A DNA stretch of 64,000 nt from Pseudomonas beijingensis (GCF_030687295.1 NZ_CP117425.1:2670001-2734000), one strand, 5' to 3'; numbered from the stretch's first letter, positions 51,918-60,835 are shown. The notes: generated by a model from the sequence alone, not told the origin. Program-made: numbers and translations.

Positions 51918-52619
51918 ATGCAAAAAAAAATAGCTGTGGTGCAGTCGAACTACATCCCTTGGAAGGGGTATTTCGATCTGATCCGCAGCGTCGATGCGTT
52001 CATCCTGTACGACGATGTCCAGTACACCCGGAGTGACTGGCGCAACCGCAACAAGATCAAGACTGCCCAGGGTGAGCATTGGCTCAGTATTCCGGTCAAG
52101 AAGAAGGGCCGTCTCGGACAGTTGATCAATGAAGTCCAGATCACCAGTGCGGATTGGGCCGCCGCGCACTGGAAGACGATTGAGCAGAGCTACCGGCGCG
52201 CACCGTGCTTCGCCCAGATGGAGGCGCCGATTCGCGCGCTCTACGAGCAGGCAGCCGACCTCACCCACCTGACTCGCATCAACCACCTGTTCATCGCCGG
52301 CTTGTGCCCCCTGCTGGGCATCCATACACCGCTTCACCGTTCCGAGGACCTGGGTGGCGTAGAGGGCAAGAACGAACGCCTGATCCATCTCTGCCAGGCT
52401 CTCGGGGCCAACGAATACCTCTCTGGACCCGCCGCCAGTCACTATCTCGACGAAGCGGCGTTCGCCGCCAACGGGATCGCCGTGTCGTACATGAGCTATG
52501 CCGGTTATCCCGAGTACCCGCAGGTGTATGGCGAGTTCCAGCACGCGGTCAGCGTCATCGACCTGTTGTTCAACACCGGCGCGGATGCATCGGCTTTTCT
52601 GGAGAAAAGGGCTGCCTGA
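51918..52619 (+). CDS. WbqC-family protein
   Basis: The 233-residue protein matches WbqC-like proteins found in O-antigen and glycan clusters: VVQSNYIPWKGYFDLIRSVD, FILYDDVQYTRSDWRNRNKI, and INHLFIAGLCPLLGI. The biochemical role is not established; family members often accompany amino-sugar pathways and have been linked to their N-acylation. A GAGG precedes the ATG at 51918. It opens the seven-gene glycan cassette that ends before flgF and starts 130 bases after phhR. Confidence 0.85.
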   Translation: MQKKIAVVQSNYIPWKGYFDLIRSVDAFILYDDVQYTRSDWRNRNKIKTAQGEHWLSIPVKKKGRLGQLINEVQITSADWAAAHWKTIEQSYRRAPCFAQMEAPIRALYEQAADLTHLTRINHLFIAGLCPLLGIHTPLHRSEDLGGVEGKNERLIHLCQALGANEYLSGPAASHYLDEAAFAANGIAVSYMSYAGYPEYPQVYGEFQHAVSVIDLLFNTGADASAFLEKRAA

Positions 52620-52671
52620 GCGGGCCTTGCCAGTGACACCCTTTTTGATTTGATTCTGGAGATTGCACCCG

Positions 52672-55600
52672 ATGTCGAACCTTGCGCAGCTGGACGCTCA
52701 TTCGCTTGAACAGGCGCTGGCGCGTCTGCGGCTGATGTATGCCAAACCCGAGCATCCGTACTACTTCCTGGCGCCGGCCTACCGTGAGTCGTCGTCGGGC
52801 GTCGTCTCGCTGCACTACCTCTGCCACATGCTCAATCTCAGTGGTCGTGAGGCCTACATCTGCGGTACCGAAGTGGTCAATCCAGACCTCAAGACACCCG
52901 TGATCGATTCCGCAATCAAACAGCGCCATGCGGCGGCGGGCAAGGTGCCGATCGCGGTTTATCCCGAGGTGTTCCCAGGCAATCCGCTCAACTGTTCGGT
53001 CGTGGCGCGTTTTCTCCTGAATTTCGAGGGGTTCCTCACGGGAAATGGCATGAACGCCGCGCCCACCGACCTGTTTTTCTATTACGCCGCCCGGCTCGCC
53101 GAGCATCGTGGTGACCTTGACGGTGACCTGTTGTGCCTGCCGGCGATCGATATCGAAATGTTCTCGACGGTGGGCGCCGCAGCTGTGCGTAAAGGGAGCT
53201 ATCTCTACCAGAACCGCCACCCGTTGGACCAGATCGACTATGCGCTACTGCCAGCGGATGTCCGCCTGCTGAGCATGGCCAATCCCTTGTCCTTGCCTGA
53301 GCTGGCCGAGCTGCTGCGCAGTGCGGAAGTGATGTACAGCTACGAGTGGTCAATGACCTGCGTCATGGCAGTGCTGTGTGGCTGCCCGGTGATCTTCATT
53401 CCGGGGCATGGCGTCGACCAGCCACTGCTCGACAATAGTTTCTTCGGCAGCGTCGGCTTTGCCATGCTCGATCAGCCCAACCCGTTGGAACAGGCGCGGG
53501 CAAGCCTCGGTGATGCCTTGCATCGTTACGTCGAACGCACCGCGTCTTTCTGGCAGCAGCTGGACGTGTTCATTGCAAAAACCCAGGCGTCTGCCGCTCG
53601 AGAGGCGGTTGGAAATCGTCTGGGGGCGCTCGACTGGTTACGCCAACGTTACCCGACGGCGCAGCAATTGCGTCAGATCAACGAGCAGTTGGCGAGCTCG
53701 GCTGCACCCAGTTTCACTGTCCTGGTCCGCGATGACGGCAATCAGTTGGCGCTGGCTCATACCCTGGACAGCCTGGATCGACAGTTATACCAGCGCATCC
53801 ATGTGTGTGTGATGGGGGCCACTGACCCGGGGCGTGCCAACGTTCATTGGCTGGCGTGCGATCCCAAGCAACCGGCAACCGCGATCAATGGCTTGCTCGA
53901 GGGCGTCCAGAGCGATTGGTTCATGCTGGTGGAGGCGGAGGAGGAGTTCATCGCCGCAGGGTTGCTGGTGACGGCTCTGAATCTGCTTGATGCGCCTGAC
54001 GGGTGCCTGGCGGTGTACGCCGACGAGGCGCAGCGTACGGGCGGTGTGATCGACCTCTCGTTGCGACCCGATCTGAACCTGGATTTGTTGTTGGCGTTTC
54101 CGGCCAGCCATTCCCGTCACTGGCTGTACCGTCGTGAGGCGCTGGTGCGCTTGAGCGGTTTTGATAATGCCTGCGGTGAGGCTTTTGAATTGGCCTACCA
54201 ACTGCGCTTGATCAGCGAGCAGGGCGCGGCGAGCGTCGGTCATGTCAACGAACCCCTGTTGATCGCCAATGAGGTGCGGCAGTCGGAGTGCGCGGACGAG
54301 CGTGCGGTCATCGATGCGCATCTGCAAGCGCGTGGTTACGCTCAGGCGCGAGCGATTGCGTTGGAGCCGGGCCGCTATCGTATCGACTACGGCCACGAGC
54401 GGCAGGCCTCGGTCAGTATTCTGATTTACCTGGAAGGACAGTTGGCGAATTTCCAGCGTTGCCTGGAAAGCCTGCTGACGCAGACCCGCGCGGTGGACTT
54501 CGAGGTCTTGCTGGTTGAGCCGGGCAACGACGAGCCTGCATTGCTGGAGTGGCTGGGGCTGGTCGAGGAAATGGGCGAAGGCCGGTTCCAGGTGCTGCGG
54601 TTCATGCCCGGGCAGTCGCGTGCGGCCATGTGCAATGCGGCGGCTCAAGAGGCGCGCGGCGAGTATCTGCTCTGGCTCGATGCGCAAAGCGTTGTGCTTG
54701 AGCCTGGGTGGCTGCAAGCGTTGCTCAATCACGCTCAGCGTCCGGAAGTGGGCGCCGTGGGAGGCAAATTGCAGGATAGCCAAGGCCGCATACGACAAGC
54801 GGGCCTGGTGTTGGGACAGGGCGGCGTTGTCGGTCGGGCGTTTGAGGGCCTGCCATCCCAGGCCGCAGGTTACATGGGGCGGCTTGGGCTTGAGCAGAAC
54901 TGCTCCGCAGTGGGCGGTGAATGCCTGATGCTGCGGCGGGACCTGTTTCTCGAGGCCGATGGTTTCGACACCGATCCGCTGCTGGCGCCCTGGACCGATC
55001 TCGACCTGTGCCTGAAGCTGCAGCAGGCCGGTTACCTGAACGTCTGGACGCCTCACGCGCGGCTGTTGGTCAACCCGGCGGCAGATGCCCGTGCAAGTAG
55101 CGAGCAGGAGGATGCCTTGTTCGCGCGCTGGTTGCCGCAGTTGGCCCGCGACCCGGCCTACAATGCCAACCTTTCGCTGCGCGCCGGCGAAGGTTTTGTC
55201 CGGGAAAACAAGGACCTGTGCTGGTATCCCCTGCAAGGCAGCGTGCCAAGGGTGCTGGTTTTTGTCACCGAGCAGCGGGCGGGTGCTTATTCGCGACTGG
55301 TCCAACCGTTCAGCACGTTGCTTGACGCGGGGCAAATCGAAGGCGCGGCGGTTTCGAGCCTGCTGTCGCCGGTGGAGATCGAGCGCCTGGCGCCGACGAC
55401 CGTCGTGTTGCAGCGCCCCCTGGATGACGCCGGGCTGCTCGCCCTGAGCCGCCTGAGGGCGTTTTCCAAGGCCTTCACCGTCTACGAACTGGACGGCTAC
55501 TTGCCGCAGATGGAATTGAAGGGCGATTACGCTGCCGATGAACTGTTGGAACGGCTGCGGTTCGGCATGCTGCAAGCCGATCGGGTGCTGGTCCCCACGC

Positions 55601-56208
55601 CAGCGCTGGCCGAACTGTTGCAGGGCCAGCATGACGACATCCGCGTGCTGGAAACCCTGCTGCCGGCCGCCTGGGGGCGTGTACAAAGCAAGCGAGGCAT
55701 GGGGCCCAAGCCGCGCCTGGGTTGGTTGGGCGGCAAGGATACTCAACTGCTGGCGGACGTGCTGCCCGCGTTCGCTGGCGAAGTGGACTGGGTGGTGCTG
55801 GGCGACTGCCCCGCGTCACTGCAGCCTTTCCTGAAGGAGCTCCATCCAACGGTGGCGCAGCAGCAGTTGGCGGGCGCCATGGCAGCCTTGAATCTGGATC
55901 TTGCACTGGTACCCATGGCTGAAACCCTGGGCAATGCCTGCTCGGGTGACCTGCGTGTCCTGCAGCATGCCGCATGCGGCCATCCGGTCATTTGCAGCCG
56001 GGTGCCGGGTTTTGTCGGCGGCGAGGTATTGCCTTTGTCCCGGGTCAGTAACGAGGCGCAAGACTGGATCCGGGCGATTCGCTTGCACCTGGAAGACCGT
56101 GAGGCTTCCGCGACGCTGGGGGACGCCTTGCAGTCGACGGTGCGGGCGCAATGGCTGCTCGAAGGCGAGCGCCTGGACGCCTGGCGACGAGCCTGGTTGG
56201 CCGATTGA
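52672..56208 (+). CDS. Large multi-domain glycosyltransferase (FgtA-like context)
   Basis: The 1178-residue protein appears to hold several glycosyltransferase modules. These are an N-terminal GT-B-like region (about 15-320, with VMAVLCGCPVIFIPGHGVDQ), a degenerate GT2-like region (about 345-560), a GT2 domain (about 585-830: VSILIYLEGQLANFQRCLES, GEYLLWLDAQSVVLEPGWLQ), and a C-terminal GT-B region (about 860-1178, ending LRVLQHAACGHPVICSRVPG). A single chain may add two or three sugars in order. Similarly large transferases modify flagellin in other pseudomonads, such as FgtA of P. aeruginosa. The location next to flgF suggests the same here, but the acceptor is inferred. GGAG precedes the ATG by ten bases. 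Confidence 0.78.
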   Translation: MSNLAQLDAHSLEQALARLRLMYAKPEHPYYFLAPAYRESSSGVVSLHYLCHMLNLSGREAYICGTEVVNPDLKTPVIDSAIKQRHAAAGKVPIAVYPEVFPGNPLNCSVVARFLLNFEGFLTGNGMNAAPTDLFFYYAARLAEHRGDLDGDLLCLPAIDIEMFSTVGAAAVRKGSYLYQNRHPLDQIDYALLPADVRLLSMANPLSLPELAELLRSAEVMYSYEWSMTCVMAVLCGCPVIFIPGHGVDQPLLDNSFFGSVGFAMLDQPNPLEQARASLGDALHRYVERTASFWQQLDVFIAKTQASAAREAVGNRLGALDWLRQRYPTAQQLRQINEQLASSAAPSFTVLVRDDGNQLALAHTLDSLDRQLYQRIHVCVMGATDPGRANVHWLACDPKQPATAINGLLEGVQSDWFMLVEAEEEFIAAGLLVTALNLLDAPDGCLAVYADEAQRTGGVIDLSLRPDLNLDLLLAFPASHSRHWLYRREALVRLSGFDNACGEAFELAYQLRLISEQGAASVGHVNEPLLIANEVRQSECADERAVIDAHLQARGYAQARAIALEPGRYRIDYGHERQASVSILIYLEGQLANFQRCLESLLTQTRAVDFEVLLVEPGNDEPALLEWLGLVEEMGEGRFQVLRFMPGQSRAAMCNAAAQEARGEYLLWLDAQSVVLEPGWLQALLNHAQRPEVGAVGGKLQDSQGRIRQAGLVLGQGGVVGRAFEGLPSQAAGYMGRLGLEQNCSAVGGECLMLRRDLFLEADGFDTDPLLAPWTDLDLCLKLQQAGYLNVWTPHARLLVNPAADARASSEQEDALFARWLPQLARDPAYNANLSLRAGEGFVRENKDLCWYPLQGSVPRVLVFVTEQRAGAYSRLVQPFSTLLDAGQIEGAAVSSLLSPVEIERLAPTTVVLQRPLDDAGLLALSRLRAFSKAFTVYELDGYLPQMELKGDYAADELLERLRFGMLQADRVLVPTPALAELLQGQHDDIRVLETLLPAAWGRVQSKRGMGPKPRLGWLGGKDTQLLADVLPAFAGEVDWVVLGDCPASLQPFLKELHPTVAQQQLAGAMAALNLDLALVPMAETLGNACSGDLRVLQHAACGHPVICSRVPGFVGGEVLPLSRVSNEAQDWIRAIRLHLEDREASATLGDALQSTVRAQWLLEGERLDAWRRAWLAD

Positions 56209-56252
56209 TCCCTACTAATATGACCTTGGTCGCTCAGCGGAGAACCTGTGAC

Positions 56253-56981
56253 ATGAGCAACGATCTCGATACCTTCATCGCAGCCTACAGCGACAGCTTT
56301 GGCTACGCGTTTGACAACAACATCATTCTCAATTGGTATCCCCAACGCATCATGGCGCTGTGCACCAAGGAGCAGAGCCTGCTGGAGCTTGGTGTTGGCC
56401 ATGGCTTCAGCACCCACCGCTTCTCGCAGTTCTTCAGCGAGCACACAGTCATCGACGGCTCCGCATCGGTGATCGCCCAGTTCAAGTCCCAATACCCGGA
56501 CAATACGGCCGAGATCGTCGAAAGTTATTTCGAGACATTCGACACCGACAAGCGTTTCGATCTCATCGTGATGGGTTTTATCCTTGAACATGTCGATGAT
56601 CCACAGACCGTACTGCAAAGGTTCAAGCGCTTCCTTGCTCCGGGCGGTCGTTGCTTCGTGCTGGTTCCCAATGGCGAATCCCTGCATCGGCGGTTCGGTC
56701 ATGCGGCCGGACTGCTTGGCGACATGACGGCGCTGGGCAGTGGCGATCTGGAGTTGGGCCATATGCGCAGCTACTCGCTACAGACCCTGACCGCTGAAAT
56801 TGAAGCCGCGGGCCTCCAGGTAGTGCGCAAGGAAGGCGTGTTCCTCAAACCCTTCACCACCGGGCAATTGAAAGACTTGAACTTGAGTCCGGACATCATT
56901 CAAGCCATGTGCACCGTAGGCGTCGATTATCCAGAGCTGTGTTGTGCAATGATGCTGGAAGCGACAGTCACCTCGTCATGA
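56253..56981 (+). CDS. Class I SAM-dependent methyltransferase
   Basis: The 242-residue protein has the SAM-binding motif I LLELGVGHGFSTHRF at about residue 50, motif II FDLIVMGFILEHVDDP, and the later FLAPGGRCFVLVPNGES. It probably methylates a sugar of the cassette's glycan or its precursor. The start MSNDLDTFIAAYSDSFGYAF has GGAGAA upstream. The stop overlaps the next start by four bases (ATGA), so it is coupled to the epimerase gene. Confidence 0.83.
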   Translation: MSNDLDTFIAAYSDSFGYAFDNNIILNWYPQRIMALCTKEQSLLELGVGHGFSTHRFSQFFSEHTVIDGSASVIAQFKSQYPDNTAEIVESYFETFDTDKRFDLIVMGFILEHVDDPQTVLQRFKRFLAPGGRCFVLVPNGESLHRRFGHAAGLLGDMTALGSGDLELGHMRSYSLQTLTAEIEAAGLQVVRKEGVFLKPFTTGQLKDLNLSPDIIQAMCTVGVDYPELCCAMMLEATVTSS

Positions 56982-57826
56982 AAAGCCTGGTCATAGGAAG
57001 TACTTCAGTCATTGGCAAGGCCGTCGCCCGGGAGTTGTCGCGCTATGGCCAAGTCAAATTGGCGGGGCGCCGGGACGCTGATATTGCCTTTGACTTGAAT
57101 AGCCAGCTGCCCGGCGCCTGCGACGAGCGCTTCGACGTGGTCGTGTTGGCAGCGGCCGATTTTGGCGGCGGCCAGCCAGATGATCTGATTCGCGCCGAAC
57201 GGGTCAACAGTGTCGGTACATTGGCGGCCTGCCGCCTGGCCGAACATTGCGGGGCGCGTCATTTCATTCTGCTGTCGTCGCGTTGGGCCAGTCACCAGGC
57301 GACGGATCCTTACTTTGGCATCTACTCGCTGTCCAAGCGCCATGGCGAGGAAGTGGCGAGCCTGTATTGCCAGGAGCGCGGCATGGCGTTGACGGTCCTG
57401 CGCATCAGTCAGGTCTACGATGACGGCGAGCAGTGCCGGCCTCACCAACCGTTGCTGTATGCCATTGCCGACAAGGCGCAGGTGGGGCGCACCGTCGAGC
57501 TGTATGGCAGCAACGACGCCAGGCGCAACTACTTGCATTTGAGTGACCTTGCCGAGGTCTGCGCGCGGCTGGCAGAGCAGGGGGTTACGGGCTTGTACAA
57601 CTGCGGCCACCCTGACAGCCCCCGTCTTTCCGAGATTGCCCGGGCCGCGTTCGAGGCGTTTGGCAAGCCGTCGGACGTCCGCTTCCTGCCGGAAAAGAAC
57701 GATATTCCAGATTTGCCTCCCTTTGACTGTGGGCATGATTTGTACGAGCAAATAGGTTTCGTCCCGCGAATCGATGTTCGCCAGGGTTTTGAGCGGATGA
57801 GAGCGCACCGGGAGAGCCTGTCATGA
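56978..57826 (+). CDS. NAD-dependent epimerase/dehydratase (SDR) family
   Basis: The 282-residue protein is an extended short-chain dehydrogenase: Rossmann start SLVIGSTSVIGKAVARELS, Ser in FILLSSRWASHQ, and the catalytic YSLSK. It likely reduces or epimerises a nucleotide sugar, for example a 4-keto-6-deoxy hexose, in the cassette pathway. It overlaps its neighbours by four bases on both sides (ATGA), so translation is coupled from the methyltransferase through to the ATP-grasp gene. The substrate is not determined. Confidence 0.85.
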   Translation: MKSLVIGSTSVIGKAVARELSRYGQVKLAGRRDADIAFDLNSQLPGACDERFDVVVLAAADFGGGQPDDLIRAERVNSVGTLAACRLAEHCGARHFILLSSRWASHQATDPYFGIYSLSKRHGEEVASLYCQERGMALTVLRISQVYDDGEQCRPHQPLLYAIADKAQVGRTVELYGSNDARRNYLHLSDLAEVCARLAEQGVTGLYNCGHPDSPRLSEIARAAFEAFGKPSDVRFLPEKNDIPDLPPFDCGHDLYEQIGFVPRIDVRQGFERMRAHRESLS

Positions 57827-58800
57827 AGACTGTCATGGTGACAGGCGTCGGCGCCATCATGGGTTACGGCCTGCTCAAGTCGCTGCGTGCGGCGGACCCT
57901 TCTGTTCGGCTGGTCGGCACCGATATCTACGACGACGCCGTCGGTCGCGGCTGGTGCGATGTATTCGTGCAGGCTCCTTTGACCGCTGACGCGGGGTACG
58001 CCCAGTGGCTGGGCGATACGCTGGCCAGGCACGAGGTCGACCTGCTGATTCCCGGGATCGAACAGGATGTCCATTGGCTATCGGATAACCGAGCGTTGTT
58101 GGCGACGTTCGATTGTCAGGTTGTGCTCAACAACCAGCGCTTGATTGATCTTTCCAAAGACAAGTGGGCCATGGACCAGGCGCTGGTGGCGCTGGGAGAT
58201 GCCAGCCGTATTCCCAGCCTGCTGTCGGGGGATTTTCACGCGCTCAAGGCGGCCTTGGGCCTGCCGTTCCTGCTCAAGCCGCGCCGAAGCTACGCCTCCA
58301 AAGGGCTGGTCTGGGTTCGCGAGGAGCGCGACTTCACGCCTCACGCGGCCCTGCTCGGTGACTACCTCATGGCGCAACCCATCATTGGCAGCGCGGCCGA
58401 CGAATTCACCGTGGCGGCGTTTGGCGATGGCCGGGGAGACACCGGTCCGATCATCAGCTTCCAGCGCAAGTTGGCGTCGGACGGGTCAACCGCCAAGGCC
58501 TGGGTATATCAGGACGATTCGCTGGATAAAACAGTCGCCAGGTTGTGCCGCGCCTTCAAACCGGTGGGCCCGACCAACTTGCAATTCCGTCGTGGCAGCG
58601 ATGCCTCCTGGAGCCTGCTGGAGATCAATCCGCGAATATCTTCGACCAGTTCGATACGACGCGCATTCGGCTACAACGAGGCGGCCATGTGCCTGGATTT
58701 TTACCTCGATGGCAAGACATCGGGCCAGCCGATCATCCGCAGTGGTTTCGCCGTTCGTTATATAGAGGATTTCATTGTCTATGATCGGGATCATTTCTGA
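57823..58800 (+). CDS. ATP-grasp family ligase
   Basis: The 325-residue protein has an N-terminal Rossmann-like domain (VMVTGVGAIMGYGLLKSLRA) and an ATP-grasp fold: ATP-binding LPFLLKPRRSYASKGLVWV and the metal-binding LLEINPRISSTSS. It resembles CarB/PylC-type ligases, which join a carboxylate to an amine via an acyl phosphate. In this cassette it could couple an amino acid or hydroxy acid to the amino sugar made by the RffA-like enzyme; that is inference. Its 3' end overlaps the next gene by 20 bases. Confidence 0.8.
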   Translation: MKTVMVTGVGAIMGYGLLKSLRAADPSVRLVGTDIYDDAVGRGWCDVFVQAPLTADAGYAQWLGDTLARHEVDLLIPGIEQDVHWLSDNRALLATFDCQVVLNNQRLIDLSKDKWAMDQALVALGDASRIPSLLSGDFHALKAALGLPFLLKPRRSYASKGLVWVREERDFTPHAALLGDYLMAQPIIGSAADEFTVAAFGDGRGDTGPIISFQRKLASDGSTAKAWVYQDDSLDKTVARLCRAFKPVGPTNLQFRRGSDASWSLLEINPRISSTSSIRRAFGYNEAAMCLDFYLDGKTSGQPIIRSGFAVRYIEDFIVYDRDHF

Positions 58801-59458
58801 CGTACATGGCAATTACAGCGCCTTGCGGACAGTGCTTGCCAAGCTGGATGAGCTGGGTGTCTCGCGGATTATCTGCCTGGGTGACACGGCGGGTTATTAC
58901 AGCCAGGTCAATGAGTGTTGCGAGGCCCTGCGCGAACGAAACATTTTCTCCGTGATGGGCAATCATGATTGGTACCTGGCGAAGAATGAGCGCTGCCCTC
59001 GTTCCAATAGCGCCAATGCCTGCCTGGATTATCAACAGGGCGTCATCACTTCGCAGAATCTGGCCTGGCTGGGATCGCTCCCGGAGCGCTCGACCCTGCA
59101 TGAATTAAGCATCGTCCATGGCGGCTGGAACGATCCGCTGGACGAATACGTACGACCCTCGCAAGCGTATTTCGCGCCGTTGCCTGGCCGCTATTTCGCC
59201 TCAGGCCATACCCACGTCCAGTACTTGTGGAGCGGGGAGGACAAGGTCTATTGCAACCCCGGTTCCGTCGGCCAGCCACGTGATGGCGATCCCCGGGCAG
59301 GCTTTGCGACCTGGGACGGTGAAACCTTCAATCTGCACCGGGTTGCATACGCGATTGGTGAAACCCAACAGGCCATGAAGAACGCCGGGTTTACCCCGTA
59401 CTTTTATGAAAATCTTGATATCGGCAGTCAGATAGGCGGGCGGATCAGTGCGGTTTGA
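58781..59458 (+). CDS. Metallophosphoesterase, YfcE-like
   Basis: The 225-residue protein carries calcineurin-type motifs: ISDVHGN, LGDTAGYY, MGNHDW, VHGGWND and SGHTHVQY, all metal ligands present. The closest overall layout is the small YfcE/MJ0936 phosphodiesterase group. It overlaps the ATP-grasp gene by 20 bases, so the two products probably act together. A TTG at 58775, only five bases after AGAGGA, is an alternative start that adds two residues. The substrate is unknown; a phosphoester intermediate or carrier is possible. Confidence 0.82.
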   Translation: MIGIISDVHGNYSALRTVLAKLDELGVSRIICLGDTAGYYSQVNECCEALRERNIFSVMGNHDWYLAKNERCPRSNSANACLDYQQGVITSQNLAWLGSLPERSTLHELSIVHGGWNDPLDEYVRPSQAYFAPLPGRYFASGHTHVQYLWSGEDKVYCNPGSVGQPRDGDPRAGFATWDGETFNLHRVAYAIGETQQAMKNAGFTPYFYENLDIGSQIGGRISAV

Positions 59459-59509
59459 AGTTTTGTGCTGTGCGCCACCCATGACCATGCCTCCCCTGGG
59501 AAGTTTGCA

Positions 59510-60661
59510 ATGAGCAAAGAAACGATACTCTTCAATCGCCCGTATATGACTGGCAAGGAACTGGATTACATTGCCCAGGCCAAGTTCGGCAACATGCTCG
59601 CCGGTGATGGCCCGTTCACCAAGCAGTGCCACCGCTGGCTGGAGTCCCACACGGGGTGCAACAAGGCATTGCTCACTCACTCCTGTACCGCTGCGCTGGA
59701 AATGGCCGCTCTGCTGCTGGACATCCAGCCTGGCGACGAAATCATCCTGCCTTCCTATACCTTCGTTTCCACGGCCAACGCCTTTGTGTTGCGCGGCGCG
59801 GTGCCGGTTTTCGTCGATGTACGTCCTGATACCCTGAACCTGGACGAGCGCCTGATCGAGGCGGCGATCACGTCACGGACCAAGGCGATCGTGCCCGTCC
59901 ATTACGCCGGCGTGGCCTGCGAAATGGACACTATCCTGGCTATTGCGCGCAAGCATGGGCTGGCGGTGGTCGAGGACGCCGCGCAAGGGGTGATGTCAAC
60001 CTACAAGGGCCGAGCCTTGGGCAGTATTGGCGACCTTGGCGCATTCAGTTTTCACGAAACCAAGAACGTGATCTCGGGGGAGGGCGGGGCGTTGCTGGCC
60101 AATGAGCCTGCCATGGCACTGCGCGCCGAGATCATTCGGGAAAAAGGCACCGATCGCAGTCGATTCTTCAGGGGCGAGGTGGACAAATACACTTGGCAAG
60201 AGGTGGGATCCTCCTTTCTGCCCGGAGAAATGACGGCAGCCTTCCTTTGGGCCCAGTTGGAAGAGGCGCAAGCCATCACCAGCCGCCGCCTGGCGGTCTG
60301 GGACCACTACCATGCCGCTTTGGCGGGGCTTGAGCAGCAAGGGTTGCTGCGTCGTCCGATCGTTCCTGAACATTGCCAGCACAATGCGCACATGTATTAC
60401 GTACTCCTCGCCCCTGGCGTGGAGCGCCAGGTTGTCCTCGAGACGCTCAAGAGCCACGCGATCTATGCGGTGTTCCATTACGTGCCGCTGCATTCATCCC
60501 CCGGCGGCGCGCGCTATGGGCGTGTTCATGGCTCAATGGAAATTACCGACGGTTATTCCGAGCGGCTGCTGCGTTTGCCGATGTGGCTCGGTCTATCCAA
60601 GGATCAACAAGACCGCGTGGTCGATGTGCTCGGCAGTGCTTTGGCAGCCCTTGCCACTTAG
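59510..60661 (+). CDS. rffA: dTDP-4-amino-4,6-dideoxygalactose transaminase
   Basis: RffA (WecE) makes dTDP-4-amino-4,6-dideoxy-D-galactose from the 4-keto sugar with glutamate and PLP. The 383-residue sequence shares long stretches with E. coli RffA, such as LEMAALLLDIQPGDE, PSYTFVSTANAFVLRG and IVPVHYAGVACEMDTI, and has the PLP lysine Lys185 in FHETKN. E. coli reads TAGGEGG where this protein has ISGEGG, a one-residue deletion beside the active site. The start has GGGAAG upstream. Last gene of the cassette, it suggests a Fuc4N-type sugar in the glycan. Confidence 0.88.
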   Translation: MSKETILFNRPYMTGKELDYIAQAKFGNMLAGDGPFTKQCHRWLESHTGCNKALLTHSCTAALEMAALLLDIQPGDEIILPSYTFVSTANAFVLRGAVPVFVDVRPDTLNLDERLIEAAITSRTKAIVPVHYAGVACEMDTILAIARKHGLAVVEDAAQGVMSTYKGRALGSIGDLGAFSFHETKNVISGEGGALLANEPAMALRAEIIREKGTDRSRFFRGEVDKYTWQEVGSSFLPGEMTAAFLWAQLEEAQAITSRRLAVWDHYHAALAGLEQQGLLRRPIVPEHCQHNAHMYYVLLAPGVERQVVLETLKSHAIYAVFHYVPLHSSPGGARYGRVHGSMEITDGYSERLLRLPMWLGLSKDQQDRVVDVLGSALAALAT

Positions 60662-60763
60662 CGGCATGACACCGCCGGTTTTTCGTCTTCGATACAACTC
60701 GGCACTGCCCTCCTAATTCCCAGAGCCCTTTGTTTCAAGGGTCTGGGCCCGCCAGAAAAAAGT

Positions 60764-60778
60764 TGGTCTGCAAATTGC
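60764..60778 (+). promoter_or_regulatory. Sigma-54 (-24/-12) promoter of flgF
   Basis: TGGTCTGCAAATTGC has the GG-N10-GC spacing and a perfect TTGC -12 element of RpoN promoters (TGGCAC-N5-TTGC). The predicted start near 60790 is about 45 bases before flgF. In pseudomonads many flagellar genes of this class use RpoN with FleQ or FleR. A hairpin at 60719-60747 (CCCAGA-G-CCCTT with AAGGG-TCTGGG) just upstream may end the glycan transcript. Confidence 0.65.
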
Positions 60779-60835
60779 TTAAGGCTGTGCAACACAGCAG
60801 TGGGCGGCAAACGTCCGGCATGCAGAGGAACGACA

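Noticed and set aside
53785..55746. A 653-codon minus-strand frame inside the large glycosyltransferase gene
   Set aside because: No recognisable domain and no start signal; the plus-strand gene is continuous, has a ribosome site and keeps transferase patterns.
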